From positions 1 through 64,000 of the forward strand of contig JAGKWU010000010.1 in NCBI GenBank assembly GCA_021151695.1: a stretch of 64,000 nucleotides of DNA. Direction: 5' to 3'. The DNA comes from Cellvibrionaceae bacterium (lineage in GTDB: Bacteria; Pseudomonadota; Gammaproteobacteria; Pseudomonadales; Cellvibrionaceae). Below the pieces are notes generated by a model. The model saw nothing but the letters and a program-made list of their open reading frames with translations. It did no database searches and had not been told where the DNA came from. Position 1 is the stretch's first letter; the number at the start of each line of letters is the position of its first letter. Shown piece by piece: positions 42,497 through 50,082 of this stretch. A program made the position numbers and the translations under genes.

Positions 42497-44227
42497 TTAA
42501 ATCTTGCCGGCTTTGAATTGTTTGGCGGCGTAATCGCAAGCGCGCGCCGTTAAGGCCATATAAGTGAGCGAGGGATTTTGCCACGCAGATGAAGCCATAC
42601 AGGCGCCATCGGTCACAAACAAATTGGGCACGTCGTGGGCTTGATTATAGCCGTTGAGCACAGAAGTTTTTGGATCTTTGCCCATACGCGCCGTTCCCAT
42701 CTCATGGATGGATAAACCTAGCGGCCACTCTTTGGGCGAAGCGTTGTGTTTGACCACATCTTTTACACCAATGGCGGTAAGGATTTCGGCGGCTGTGTTG
42801 GCGATATCTTCGCGCATGGCAATTTCGTTGTCTGAGTAACTGCACTCAATATGTAACTGCGGCATGCCCCATTTGTCTTTTTTGGTGGGATGCAGGCTCA
42901 CCGAGTTTTCGTAGCGAGGCAACATTTCGCCTGAGCCGCTCAAACTAAAGTTCCAACCGCCAGCTTTTTTGATGGCATTTTTATAATCCACGCCAAAACC
43001 ATCTTTGCCGGCAAAGCTGCCCCAGCTCTCGCGTGAAGCACCACCTCCGAGGGAATAGCCGCGCACAAACTTTGGGTGTTTATCTGTCACATTGCGAAAA
43101 CGCGGCATATAAGGGCCAGTGGGGCGACGGCCAGAATAATAATCCTCTTCAAAACCATCAACGCGGCCTGAAGCACCTACAGAGTACAAATGGTCCATCA
43201 AATAATGGCCAAGCGCACCGGATGAGTTTGCAATGCCGTTGGGGAAAGTATCGCACTTTGAGTTGAGCATAATTTGGGTAGTGCCCAAGGTAGATGCGCA
43301 GAGGAAAATCATCTTCGCGTAATACTCGCGTGTCTCCATGGTCTCCGCATCTATTACACGTACACCAGTAGCACGTTTGGTTTTTTTGTCGTAAATCACG
43401 CTGTGCACTATGGCGTGAGTGGCGATTTTTAAATTGCCGGTTGCCAGTGCTGGTGGCAAGGTGGAACTCTGGGTAGAAAAGTAAGCGCCGAACGAACAGC
43501 CTTTTTGACATTCGTTGCGAGCCTGGCATTGCATGCGGCCCTGTGCCAGATGGTGTTCTTTGGGAACAGACAAATGTGCGCAACGGCCCATAATTAATTT
43601 GCGATCAGAATATTTTGCCTCAATGCGTTTTTTCATTTCCTTTTCGACATTGTTAAATTCAAACGCTGGCAAAAATTCACTGTCGGGCAGAACGGGAATA
43701 TTTTCTTTCGCACCGCTGATGCCCGCATGCTTTTCTACATAGCTGTACCAGGGCTCAAGGTCTTTGTAGCGAATGGGCCAATCCACACCGTGGCCGTCCA
43801 CCGCATTTGCATTAAAATCCAGGTCGCTCCAGCGATAGGATTGACGGTGCCACAGGAGTGACTTGCCACCTAATTGATTTCCGCGAATCCAGCTGAAGGG
43901 CTTATCTTCCGGTGTGCTGTATGGTAAGTCGCGGTCATTGCCATAGAAATGTTTGGTTGCATCGTTAAATGCATAATTTTGGCGTTGGACATAATATTGA
44001 TCCTCTACCAATTGCAAATCCACCTTGCCACGGTTGTGCATCTTCCAGGGCGGAATGGCTTCGCCGATATAATCCTTGCGGTGTTCAACCGGACGACCGC
44101 GTTCAACCATCAAGGTTTTTAAACCTTTCTCGGTTAATTCTTTCGCCGCCCAGCCACCGGTAATGCCGGAGCCTACAACAATTGCGTCAAATTTCTCGGT
44201 GGTTTCTTTGATATAAACATTATCCAT
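42497..44227 (-). CDS. GMC-family flavoprotein dehydrogenase
   Basis: The 576-residue protein has the FAD-binding motif VVGSGITGGWAAKEL (about residues 16-30), the GMC segments LGGKSLLWHRQSYRWS and ECQKGCSFGAYFSTQS (a Cys pair), and the C-terminal SIHEMGTARMG and PNLFVTDGACM with the active-site His region. It resembles gluconate 2-dehydrogenase or glucose 3-dehydrogenase large subunits. There is no signal peptide; the small subunit upstream has a twin-arginine-like start, so the pair is probably exported as a folded complex by hitchhiking. Confidence 0.85.
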   Translation of the reverse strand: MDNVYIKETTEKFDAIVVGSGITGGWAAKELTEKGLKTLMVERGRPVEHRKDYIGEAIPPWKMHNRGKVDLQLVEDQYYVQRQNYAFNDATKHFYGNDRDLPYSTPEDKPFSWIRGNQLGGKSLLWHRQSYRWSDLDFNANAVDGHGVDWPIRYKDLEPWYSYVEKHAGISGAKENIPVLPDSEFLPAFEFNNVEKEMKKRIEAKYSDRKLIMGRCAHLSVPKEHHLAQGRMQCQARNECQKGCSFGAYFSTQSSTLPPALATGNLKIATHAIVHSVIYDKKTKRATGVRVIDAETMETREYYAKMIFLCASTLGTTQIMLNSKCDTFPNGIANSSGALGHYLMDHLYSVGASGRVDGFEEDYYSGRRPTGPYMPRFRNVTDKHPKFVRGYSLGGGASRESWGSFAGKDGFGVDYKNAIKKAGGWNFSLSGSGEMLPRYENSVSLHPTKKDKWGMPQLHIECSYSDNEIAMREDIANTAAEILTAIGVKDVVKHNASPKEWPLGLSIHEMGTARMGKDPKTSVLNGYNQAHDVPNLFVTDGACMASSAWQNPSLTYMALTARACDYAAKQFKAGKI

Positions 44228-44290
44228 AGCGCGTTACTCTGCTCGTCAATCAATTGTGTTATGCACAGGGCTATTTGTGATCTATCGGGA

Positions 44291-44890
44291 TTAATTAAGG
44301 GACCAGGCTTTGCCAATTTTTGCGAAGGGGAAGTTGCCTTGATAGCCGCCGGGAACTGGCAGGAAGGCAAGCTCCTGGCTGGCGCCCGCTTCAGAGGTGT
44401 AGTAACCAAAGAGCGTGTAAGATTTCATCTGGTGGAAGAAATTTTTATCGTCCTGGATGAAGCCCATATCCAATTTTTCCAACGCAGTGAGTAATTGCAC
44501 TTGTTGCTTGTGTGTGCAGGTTGAAAACGTTTTGTGGAATTTATCTTCGGCTACTGCATTGATGCGTTTAAGGCCGGCTCTGAATGATTGCTGCTCATCT
44601 TTACTGACGCACTCCGCCAGGTATTGATCAATAAATCCATGTACATCTACCGCCAGCGCACCGGGTGTGTCGGTAGCGGGAATAATTAATTCAGCAATCT
44701 CGCCAGTCATTTGCAGTTCGTCTGCGGTCAGGAATTTGGTGGCGCGTTTGCGTGATTCTGGCGAAGAGGCGGCCAGCAGATCGAGCGACTGGGCTGAGAG
44801 TGCAAGTCCGAGTAGGCCGGCAATTTGTTTCATCGCTTTGCGGCGAGGGTGTTCTAGCTCGGCGGATGCCAAATTATTGTTATGCTGCAT
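44291..44890 (-). CDS. Gluconate 2-dehydrogenase subunit 3 family protein
   Basis: The 199-residue protein begins MQHNNNLASAELEHPRRKAM, then a hydrophobic segment (IAGLLGLALSAQSLDLLAA), giving a twin-arginine-like signal. The body has the family region LTADELQMTGEIAELIIPATDTPGA and YTLFGYYTSEAG. It is the small, exported partner of the GMC flavoprotein 63 bp downstream. The start at 44890 has GGAGA eight bases upstream, which decides against the in-frame ATG at 44914. Confidence 0.85.
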   Translation of the reverse strand: MQHNNNLASAELEHPRRKAMKQIAGLLGLALSAQSLDLLAASSPESRKRATKFLTADELQMTGEIAELIIPATDTPGALAVDVHGFIDQYLAECVSKDEQQSFRAGLKRINAVAEDKFHKTFSTCTHKQQVQLLTALEKLDMGFIQDDKNFFHQMKSYTLFGYYTSEAGASQELAFLPVPGGYQGNFPFAKIGKAWSLN

Positions 44891-45015
44891 GGTGTGTCTC
44901 CAGTGTTGCCCCAATGCGAGGTGCGGTTGCGATAACTCTAGCTCGGTCTGCTGTAAAGCTCAGCTAAGCTTTATCAGCAAATGTAAAGGGCTGTAAAAAG
45001 GTTGAAATCATCGGG

Positions 45016-45029
45016 TGTAAACGGTTACA
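45016..45029. promoter_or_regulatory. Operator-like palindrome TGTAAACGGTTACA
   Basis: The site fits TGTAA-nCGn-TTACA and lies in the gap between the GMC oxidoreductase operon (minus) and the mannanase gene (plus). GTAAACGGTTACATTT (45017-45032) recurs exactly at 63411-63426, upstream of the second mannanase. The CG-centred symmetry is typical of LacI-family operators. Confidence 0.65.
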
Positions 45030-45097
45030 TTTCGGGCTCACTATAATGAGGGCTGCGCGCAAGTGTCCAGCGCACAAGGCCAAATTAAGGAGTCAAC

Positions 45098-46309
45098 ATG
45101 TGTAAATTTTTGTCAGGCAGTATTGGGCTTTTATGTGTATTGCTCGCTGCTTGTACGCAACCGCAATCAGCCTCTAGGCAAGAACCCGCCAGCGCTAAAC
45201 AACAGGCCGGCATTGGTTTAAGTGATCCCAATCCTACTCCAGAAACCCGTGCACTCTATGCACATTTACAAAACATTAAACAAAGGCACGTGCTCTTTGG
45301 GCAGCAGGATGCATTGGCTTATGGTTTTGCCTGGGATGGCAAAACAGAAACAGCCGCACCTCGTTCAGATGTCAAAGATGTGACCGGCGAACATTCTGCA
45401 TTGATAGGATGGGATCTTGGCGGTTTGGAATTGGGAAAAGAGAATAATCTCGACGGTGTCAATTTATTGAAAATGCGCAACGGCATACAACAGGTTTACA
45501 AACAGGGTGGTATTAACACAATCAGCTGGCATATGCGCAATCCCGTAACGGGTGGCGATCACGCTGACAAAACACCGGCTGTAAAAGATATTTTGCCCGG
45601 CGGCAGTAAACACGAATTATTTAAATCGCGGCTGGATGCCTTGGCATTATTTAATGAGCAGATAAAACTTGGCGATACCTATATCCCTATTATTTTTCGC
45701 CCCTGGCATGAGCACAATGGCGAATGGTTTTGGTGGGGCAAGGGCAATGCCGGCGAGCAGGAATATATAGCACTCTGGCGATTCACTATCGATTATTTGC
45801 GCAACCAAAAACATATACACAATTTTATTATTGCCACATCACCGGATCGCAGCCGTATAGATTTGAATAATTTCGAACATGATTATATGTACGCTTATCC
45901 TGGCGATGCCTATGTGGACATTATGGGGTTGGATAATTATTGGGATCTCGGTCATCCCACTAACAAGGCCACACCTGCAGAGCAGCTGGCTAATTTTTCA
46001 CAGAGCCTCGCCAGCGTTGCTGCTATCGCCAATGCGCATAAAAAATTGGCAGCGCTCACTGAGTGTGGGTCAGAGGCGATTCCCAATCCAAAGTTCTGGA
46101 CAGAGGTTTTATTAAAAGGCATGACTGCTAATGAACAATCCCGTCAAATGGTTTACGTCATGCTATGGCGCAACGCCACTAAGGGTGGCCATAACGGCCA
46201 TCACTTTTATACGCCCTATCCGGGCCATCCAAGTGCAGAAGATTTTGTGCAGTTTAAGAAAAGCGACTTCGTGCTCTTTGGTGATGAATGGATGCGGTTG
46301 AATAGATAA
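45098..46309 (+). CDS. man26C: GH26 beta-mannanase lipoprotein (Man26C-like)
   Basis: The 403-residue protein has a lipobox (LLCVLLAAC, Cys19) and a single GH26 domain. The acid/base is Glu205 in RPWHEHNGEWFWWG and the nucleophile Glu322 in LTECGSEA. Its length and lipidation match C. japonicus Man26C, an outer-membrane exo-mannanase that releases mannobiose from manno-oligosaccharides. It would work downstream of secreted endo-mannanases such as the GH5 enzyme at 60522. An operator-like palindrome sits 69 bp upstream, and a broken GNAT gene follows after 17 bp. Confidence 0.88.
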   Translation: MCKFLSGSIGLLCVLLAACTQPQSASRQEPASAKQQAGIGLSDPNPTPETRALYAHLQNIKQRHVLFGQQDALAYGFAWDGKTETAAPRSDVKDVTGEHSALIGWDLGGLELGKENNLDGVNLLKMRNGIQQVYKQGGINTISWHMRNPVTGGDHADKTPAVKDILPGGSKHELFKSRLDALALFNEQIKLGDTYIPIIFRPWHEHNGEWFWWGKGNAGEQEYIALWRFTIDYLRNQKHIHNFIIATSPDRSRIDLNNFEHDYMYAYPGDAYVDIMGLDNYWDLGHPTNKATPAEQLANFSQSLASVAAIANAHKKLAALTECGSEAIPNPKFWTEVLLKGMTANEQSRQMVYVMLWRNATKGGHNGHHFYTPYPGHPSAEDFVQFKKSDFVLFGDEWMRLNR

Positions 46310-46326
46310 CCTGAATTGGAGTGGCT

Positions 46327-46824
46327 ATGCCTTGCTTGAATAAAGCATCTTCATATGATGAGTGGTTGCGCGCGTCTCACTTACTAACGCGAGTCGCTAC
46401 TCATTTGCATGAGCTGGGCAGCCCACTCTGGTCTGAATATCAGGTTTCACTTGAAGGGTTGCAGGCTTCTTATAGATTTGATGAGTTACATTTTATTTCT
46501 GACGACTCCGGCCAAACTGTCGGTGTTGTGTTTTTACAAGTTTCTGATCCCTATTTTTGACCTGAGGTTACAGGTGCGGACACTCTGTTTCTGCACAAGC
46601 TTACTATAGATCCGGCATTTGTCGGCTGCGGTTACGGTGCTGTTGCTATATCACTGATTACAGCGGAGGCGAAAAAGCGCGGTTTGCGCTGGATCAGATT
46701 GGATTGTGATGACAGGGTGCTGCTACACAGGTTTTATACGAGTGCTGGCTTTCAGTTGGTCGATATCAACATGATCGACGAGTTTCGCGTGGCTCGTTAT
46801 GAATTGTCGTTGAACGATAAATGA
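46327..46824 (+). pseudogene. GNAT acetyltransferase gene interrupted by an in-frame TGA
   Basis: The first part (46327-46557) encodes MPCLNKASSYDEWLRAS to LQVSDPYF and then meets TGA at 46558-46560. The same frame continues unbroken with PEVTGADTLFLHKLTIDPAF, VGCGYGAVAISLI (the acetyl-CoA loop) and a full GNAT C-terminus ending at 46824. A single TGG-to-TGA change (F-W-P-E to F-stop) explains it. Without repair the acetyl-CoA loop is not made, so the gene is probably inactive. A sequencing error is the alternative. GGAG precedes the ATG at 46327. Confidence 0.85.
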
Positions 46825-46828
46825 AAAT

Positions 46829-46854
46829 GCCCTGCCAGAGATATCGGGCAGGGC
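46829..46854. terminator. Hairpin between convergent genes
   Basis: GCCCTGCC and GGCAGGGC (46829-46836, 46847-46854) form an 8-bp stem. On the minus strand the stem is followed by ATTTTCATTT, so it more likely ends the TorF-type porin transcript. Confidence 0.55.
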
Positions 46855-46890
46855 TAAACAGGCGATGATTACTAAAGCTAAAACAAAAAC

Positions 46891-47586
46891 TTACTCAATG
46901 GGCAATGTCAAATTCACTACGAAGTGGGCTTCGTCAGGTGCTGCATGTTTTTTGGTTATTGGATCATAGTTGCCATCGTCAATAACCTTGCTAACGGTAA
47001 AGCTTAATTTGTCATTGTATTTGTAGGTGGCATCGAGGAAGGAAACACCATCCAGGCCTGAGCCATCTTTTGTCATGTGCTGGCCGTATTTAAACGCAAA
47101 CTTGGTAAAAATAAGTTCGGCAGTCATGTAGCTGTAATCCTTGTTATCCAAGGGGGCTACTTCAGCTGAGATCGCATCGTAGTAAGTCAATTTGAAAGGG
47201 CCGTAGCCAACGGTAGGGATGATCTCAACATAATCACCCGGGTTGATGGCTTCACCACTTTCTGTTTTAGGGTTGGCGTAGTTGTAGGAAACCAGGCTCA
47301 CACCATAAGTGAAATCGTCAACCTTGCCTGAATAACCCCCATAGATGTCATATTCCGTACCCAGGGTGCCATCACCTGATGATGTCCAGAGGCCAGCAAT
47401 AAAACCGTTGCTGCTCACGTTCACATCGCCAATCAAGGCTGCACCACCACCCAGGTCAAAACCCCTCCAGTAATACATATTGGATACACCAATGGTCGCT
47501 GCCACTTCGGCCTGAACAGGTGCGGTAAAACCTGTCGCGGCGGAAAGCAGGGCTGCAGTGGCGATCAATTTTTGTTTCATCTTCAT
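46891..47586 (-). CDS. TorF-family putative porin
   Basis: The 231-residue protein has a signal peptide (LIATAALLSAATGFTAPVQA) and the TorF/Gcw_chp pattern at its start (AATIGVSNMYYWRGFDLGGG), followed by amphipathic beta strands and a C-terminal VVNLTLPIE. It is probably an outer-membrane pore. Its placement divergent from the urea genes, across a shared regulatory region, suggests that it lets urea or related small solutes enter. The start at 47586 has GAGG nine bases upstream. Confidence 0.82.
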   Translation of the reverse strand: MKMKQKLIATAALLSAATGFTAPVQAEVAATIGVSNMYYWRGFDLGGGAALIGDVNVSSNGFIAGLWTSSGDGTLGTEYDIYGGYSGKVDDFTYGVSLVSYNYANPKTESGEAINPGDYVEIIPTVGYGPFKLTYYDAISAEVAPLDNKDYSYMTAELIFTKFAFKYGQHMTKDGSGLDGVSFLDATYKYNDKLSFTVSKVIDDGNYDPITKKHAAPDEAHFVVNLTLPIE

Positions 47587-47753
47587 GAGTAAATTCCTCT
47601 AACCAGGATTTTGGATTGATATTTTTGTTGAGGTAGTCGCGCTTTACGGCCTGCGCAACCTAATGCCTGTTTGTTTATGGCGAGGTGTCTATAGCGAAAA
47701 GCACGCCAAGAAAATTTTCTTATTAAAATTCATTAGCTTGATGCTAGTCCTCC

Positions 47754-48181
47754 ATCTTGAATACAAGGTTATATACCTATCTTTCCATCGGGCTTTTGCT
47801 TTGTTTTGGTGCGCATTGATTTTGCTTTGCATCAAATGTGGTGCAAAAATATTTTATAAAAATGTTGTTAAATTTATCGATTTTTTAATCTTGGTTTTTT
47901 AAAAAACCAAGATGGTGTGGATTTTTTGTGAATCTTGTATTTTTTTAAAAACAACCTTGTTTTATAGGGTTTTTACGTGCATCAATATGGAAATAACAGA
48001 TGTGTTTTGCACGTATAAGGTGCGATATTTTTTTACAATCTTGCATTTTTTTTAATACAAGATGGGTGGTTTTATCGGTATATGGTTGATTTCTAATTGG
48101 ATAATCTTGCGCTTTGGTGGTGCGCGATTTGGTTGGCACGGTTGCTGCTGTAAATCTAATACACAATCTTGTATTCAAGAT
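47754..48181. promoter_or_regulatory. Array of ATCTTG/CAAGAT inverted repeats
   Basis: Five related elements lie in the porin/atzF gap. Three are 26 bp long with a 14-bp AT-rich spacer: 47888-47913 (perfect palindrome), 47932-47957 (right half degenerate) and 48038-48063. Two are 16 bp with a 4-bp spacer: 47754-47769 (one mismatch) and 48166-48181 (perfect). Spacers differ by exactly one helical turn. The last copy lies at the predicted start from the sigma-54 promoter. The FCD-type GntR protein at 53746 is the best candidate binder. The rest of this 641-bp gap is T-rich with no ORF. Confidence 0.65.
48134..48149 (+). promoter_or_regulatory. Sigma-54 promoter of the urea operon
   Basis: TGGCACGGTTGCTGCT matches the sigma-54 consensus TGGCACG-n4-TTGCW except for C in place of the first T of TTGC, with correct GG-GC spacing. 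The predicted start is near 48160, about 70 bases before the allophanate hydrolase start. A TGGTGCA half-site with an imperfect partner occurs at 47828-47845, the right distance for an NtrC enhancer but with one extra base in the spacer. Confidence 0.72.
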
Positions 48182-48227
48182 GGAATATGGATTTGCACGC
48201 AAAACATCAGGTGCAGGCAATCAGATA

Positions 48228-50045
48228 ATGGCGACCCCAATAATGACGCAGATGTTAACCGGATCAACAATTACCCAATGGCTGGCGGCCTATAGCAGTG
48301 GCAGCACATCGCCATCCCAAGCATTGCATGAGCTGCGTGAACAGCTTGTAAGCCAGAGTGATGCCGCCTGGATTTATATAGCCTCCGTCGCCGAGCTGGA
48401 TGCGCAGCTTGTGCAGCTGGCTGCGTTGCCGAATGCTGAGTCACTCCCCCTTTATGGGGTGCCTTGTGCGATAAAAGACAATATAGATGTTGCAGGCATG
48501 CCGACCACGGCAGCGTGCCCTGCCTTTACTTATGTACCTGAGCGTGATGCCACCTGCGTTGCGCGTTTGCGCGAGGCCGGTGCCATAGTGCTGGGTAAAA
48601 CCAATCTCGATCAATTTGCGACTGGCCTTGTGGGCACACGCTCCCCTTATGGAGCTGTGCCCAATGTTTTTAAGCCTGAGTATGTTTCCGGCGGCTCCAG
48701 CTCCGGTTCTGCTACAGCGGTTGCCAATGGCCTGGTGCCTTTTAGTTTGGGGACTGATACGGCCGGGTCTGGTCGTGTTCCGGCGGGCTTCAATAATATT
48801 GTTGGGCTCAAGCCAACCAAGGGGCGCTTTAGCACTACAGGTGTAGTGCCCGCCTGTCGCAGTTTGGATTGCGTGTCTGTATTTGCGTTGACTGTGAGCG
48901 ATGCGGATTTGGTTGCGCAGTTGCTCGAAGGTTTTGATGCGGTCGATGCCTATTCCCGTGTGGGTTGTGGGCCAGCAACCTATTTTTCGGCGCGTCCACG
49001 TTTTGGTGTGCCCACCGAGCCCCAGTGGTTTGGTGATGATGAGGCGCAGCGCGCGTGGGAGCAAACACTGACGCGCATGATTGCCTTGGGTATCGAATTG
49101 GTCCCACTGGATTTTGCGCCCATGTTTGAACTGGCGCAGTTGCTTTACGGCGGCGCCTGGGTGGCAGAGCGCTATGCAGTAGTCGCTGATTTTATAAAAC
49201 AACACGCTGCTGATATGAATGATCCGGTGCGCAGTATTATTGAAAAAGCGCCGCAATATTCCGCCCTTGATGCATTCAAAAGTGAATACGAGCGCGCTCG
49301 TCTTGCGCGTGATATCCAATCCGTTATGAAGTCAGTGGATGCGCTATTAGTGCCAACGGCGCCGCGTCATCCAACCATTTCCCAGGTTAATGTTGAGCCT
49401 ATTTCTGTTAATAGCCAGTTGGGCACCTACACCAATTTTGTGAACCTCGCCGATTGTTGCGCCCTCGCATTGCCTGCTGTCATGCGCGCTGATGGATTGC
49501 CTTTTGGTATCACTCTGATTGCTCCCGCCTGGCAGGACGCAGCGCTGGTTCGCTTTGGAAAATTCTGGCAAGCCAACACAACTTTATCCTTGGGTGCTAC
49601 TGAAAAACTATTGTCTCCTGCTGCTGATGATCATTCCGTTCCGAAAGGCTATGTGCGCCTGGCGGTGGTAGGTGCGCACCTCACAGGAATGCCGCTCAAT
49701 GTGCAACTGCAAGAGCGCAAAGCCTTGTTTGTAGAGAGCACCTTCACGGCGGATTGCTACAAATTATTTGCGTTGCCCAATACCACGCCACCCAAGCCGG
49801 GATTAATTCGCGGCGAAGCAGGTGCGGAAATTATTGTCGAGCTTTGGGATGTGCCGCTGCAGCATTTCGGCAGCTTTGTTGCGCTTATACCTGCACCGCT
49901 CGGTATAGGCACATTGCAGCTGCGCGATGGTCGCGAGGTAAAAGGTTTTATTTGCGAGGGCATAGCTATCGAAGGCGCCGAAGATATTACGCACTTTGGC
50001 GGATGGCGAGCTTTCATCCAGCACAAAAATAGCATTACAAAATAA
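48228..50045 (+). CDS. atzF: Allophanate hydrolase
   Basis: The enzyme splits allophanate into ammonia and CO2 and finishes both the urea and guanidine routes. The roughly 605-residue protein has an amidase-signature domain with the Ser-cisSer-Lys triad: VPCAIKDNIDV (Lys), GGSSSGSA (Ser) and GTDTAGSGRVPAG (nucleophile Ser). A C-terminal domain (VRLAVVGAHLTGMPLN onward) matches the AtzF C-domain. The start is uncertain: ATGs at 48228 and 48243 are both possible, and the frame opens upstream at 48114 before the promoter site. No strong ribosome site decides. The carboxylase gene follows after 37 bp. Confidence 0.9.
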   Translation: MATPIMTQMLTGSTITQWLAAYSSGSTSPSQALHELREQLVSQSDAAWIYIASVAELDAQLVQLAALPNAESLPLYGVPCAIKDNIDVAGMPTTAACPAFTYVPERDATCVARLREAGAIVLGKTNLDQFATGLVGTRSPYGAVPNVFKPEYVSGGSSSGSATAVANGLVPFSLGTDTAGSGRVPAGFNNIVGLKPTKGRFSTTGVVPACRSLDCVSVFALTVSDADLVAQLLEGFDAVDAYSRVGCGPATYFSARPRFGVPTEPQWFGDDEAQRAWEQTLTRMIALGIELVPLDFAPMFELAQLLYGGAWVAERYAVVADFIKQHAADMNDPVRSIIEKAPQYSALDAFKSEYERARLARDIQSVMKSVDALLVPTAPRHPTISQVNVEPISVNSQLGTYTNFVNLADCCALALPAVMRADGLPFGITLIAPAWQDAALVRFGKFWQANTTLSLGATEKLLSPAADDHSVPKGYVRLAVVGAHLTGMPLNVQLQERKALFVESTFTADCYKLFALPNTTPPKPGLIRGEAGAEIIVELWDVPLQHFGSFVALIPAPLGIGTLQLRDGREVKGFICEGIAIEGAEDITHFGGWRAFIQHKNSITK

Positions 50046-50082
50046 ACCGCACATTGACGAATACAGCGGTCGGAGAAGAATC

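Noticed and set aside
47649..47672. Sigma-54 promoter candidate for the TorF-type porin on the minus strand
   Set aside because: AGGCATTAGGTTGC has GG and GC one base too close together, which normally abolishes sigma-54 recognition.
47828..47845. NtrC site candidate TGCATCAAATGTGGTGCA upstream of atzF
   Set aside because: It has one base too many between the half-sites (n4 instead of n3), so I mention it as a partial match only, not as a called site.
48441..49319. 292-codon antisense open frame opposite atzF
   Set aside because: The plus strand clearly encodes allophanate hydrolase with an intact catalytic triad; the antisense product has no familiar features.
49996..50082. Upstream in-frame start for urea carboxylase
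   Set aside because: It overlaps the end of atzF, and the family N-terminus MFTRVLIANRGEIA begins at 50083 after a good ribosome site.
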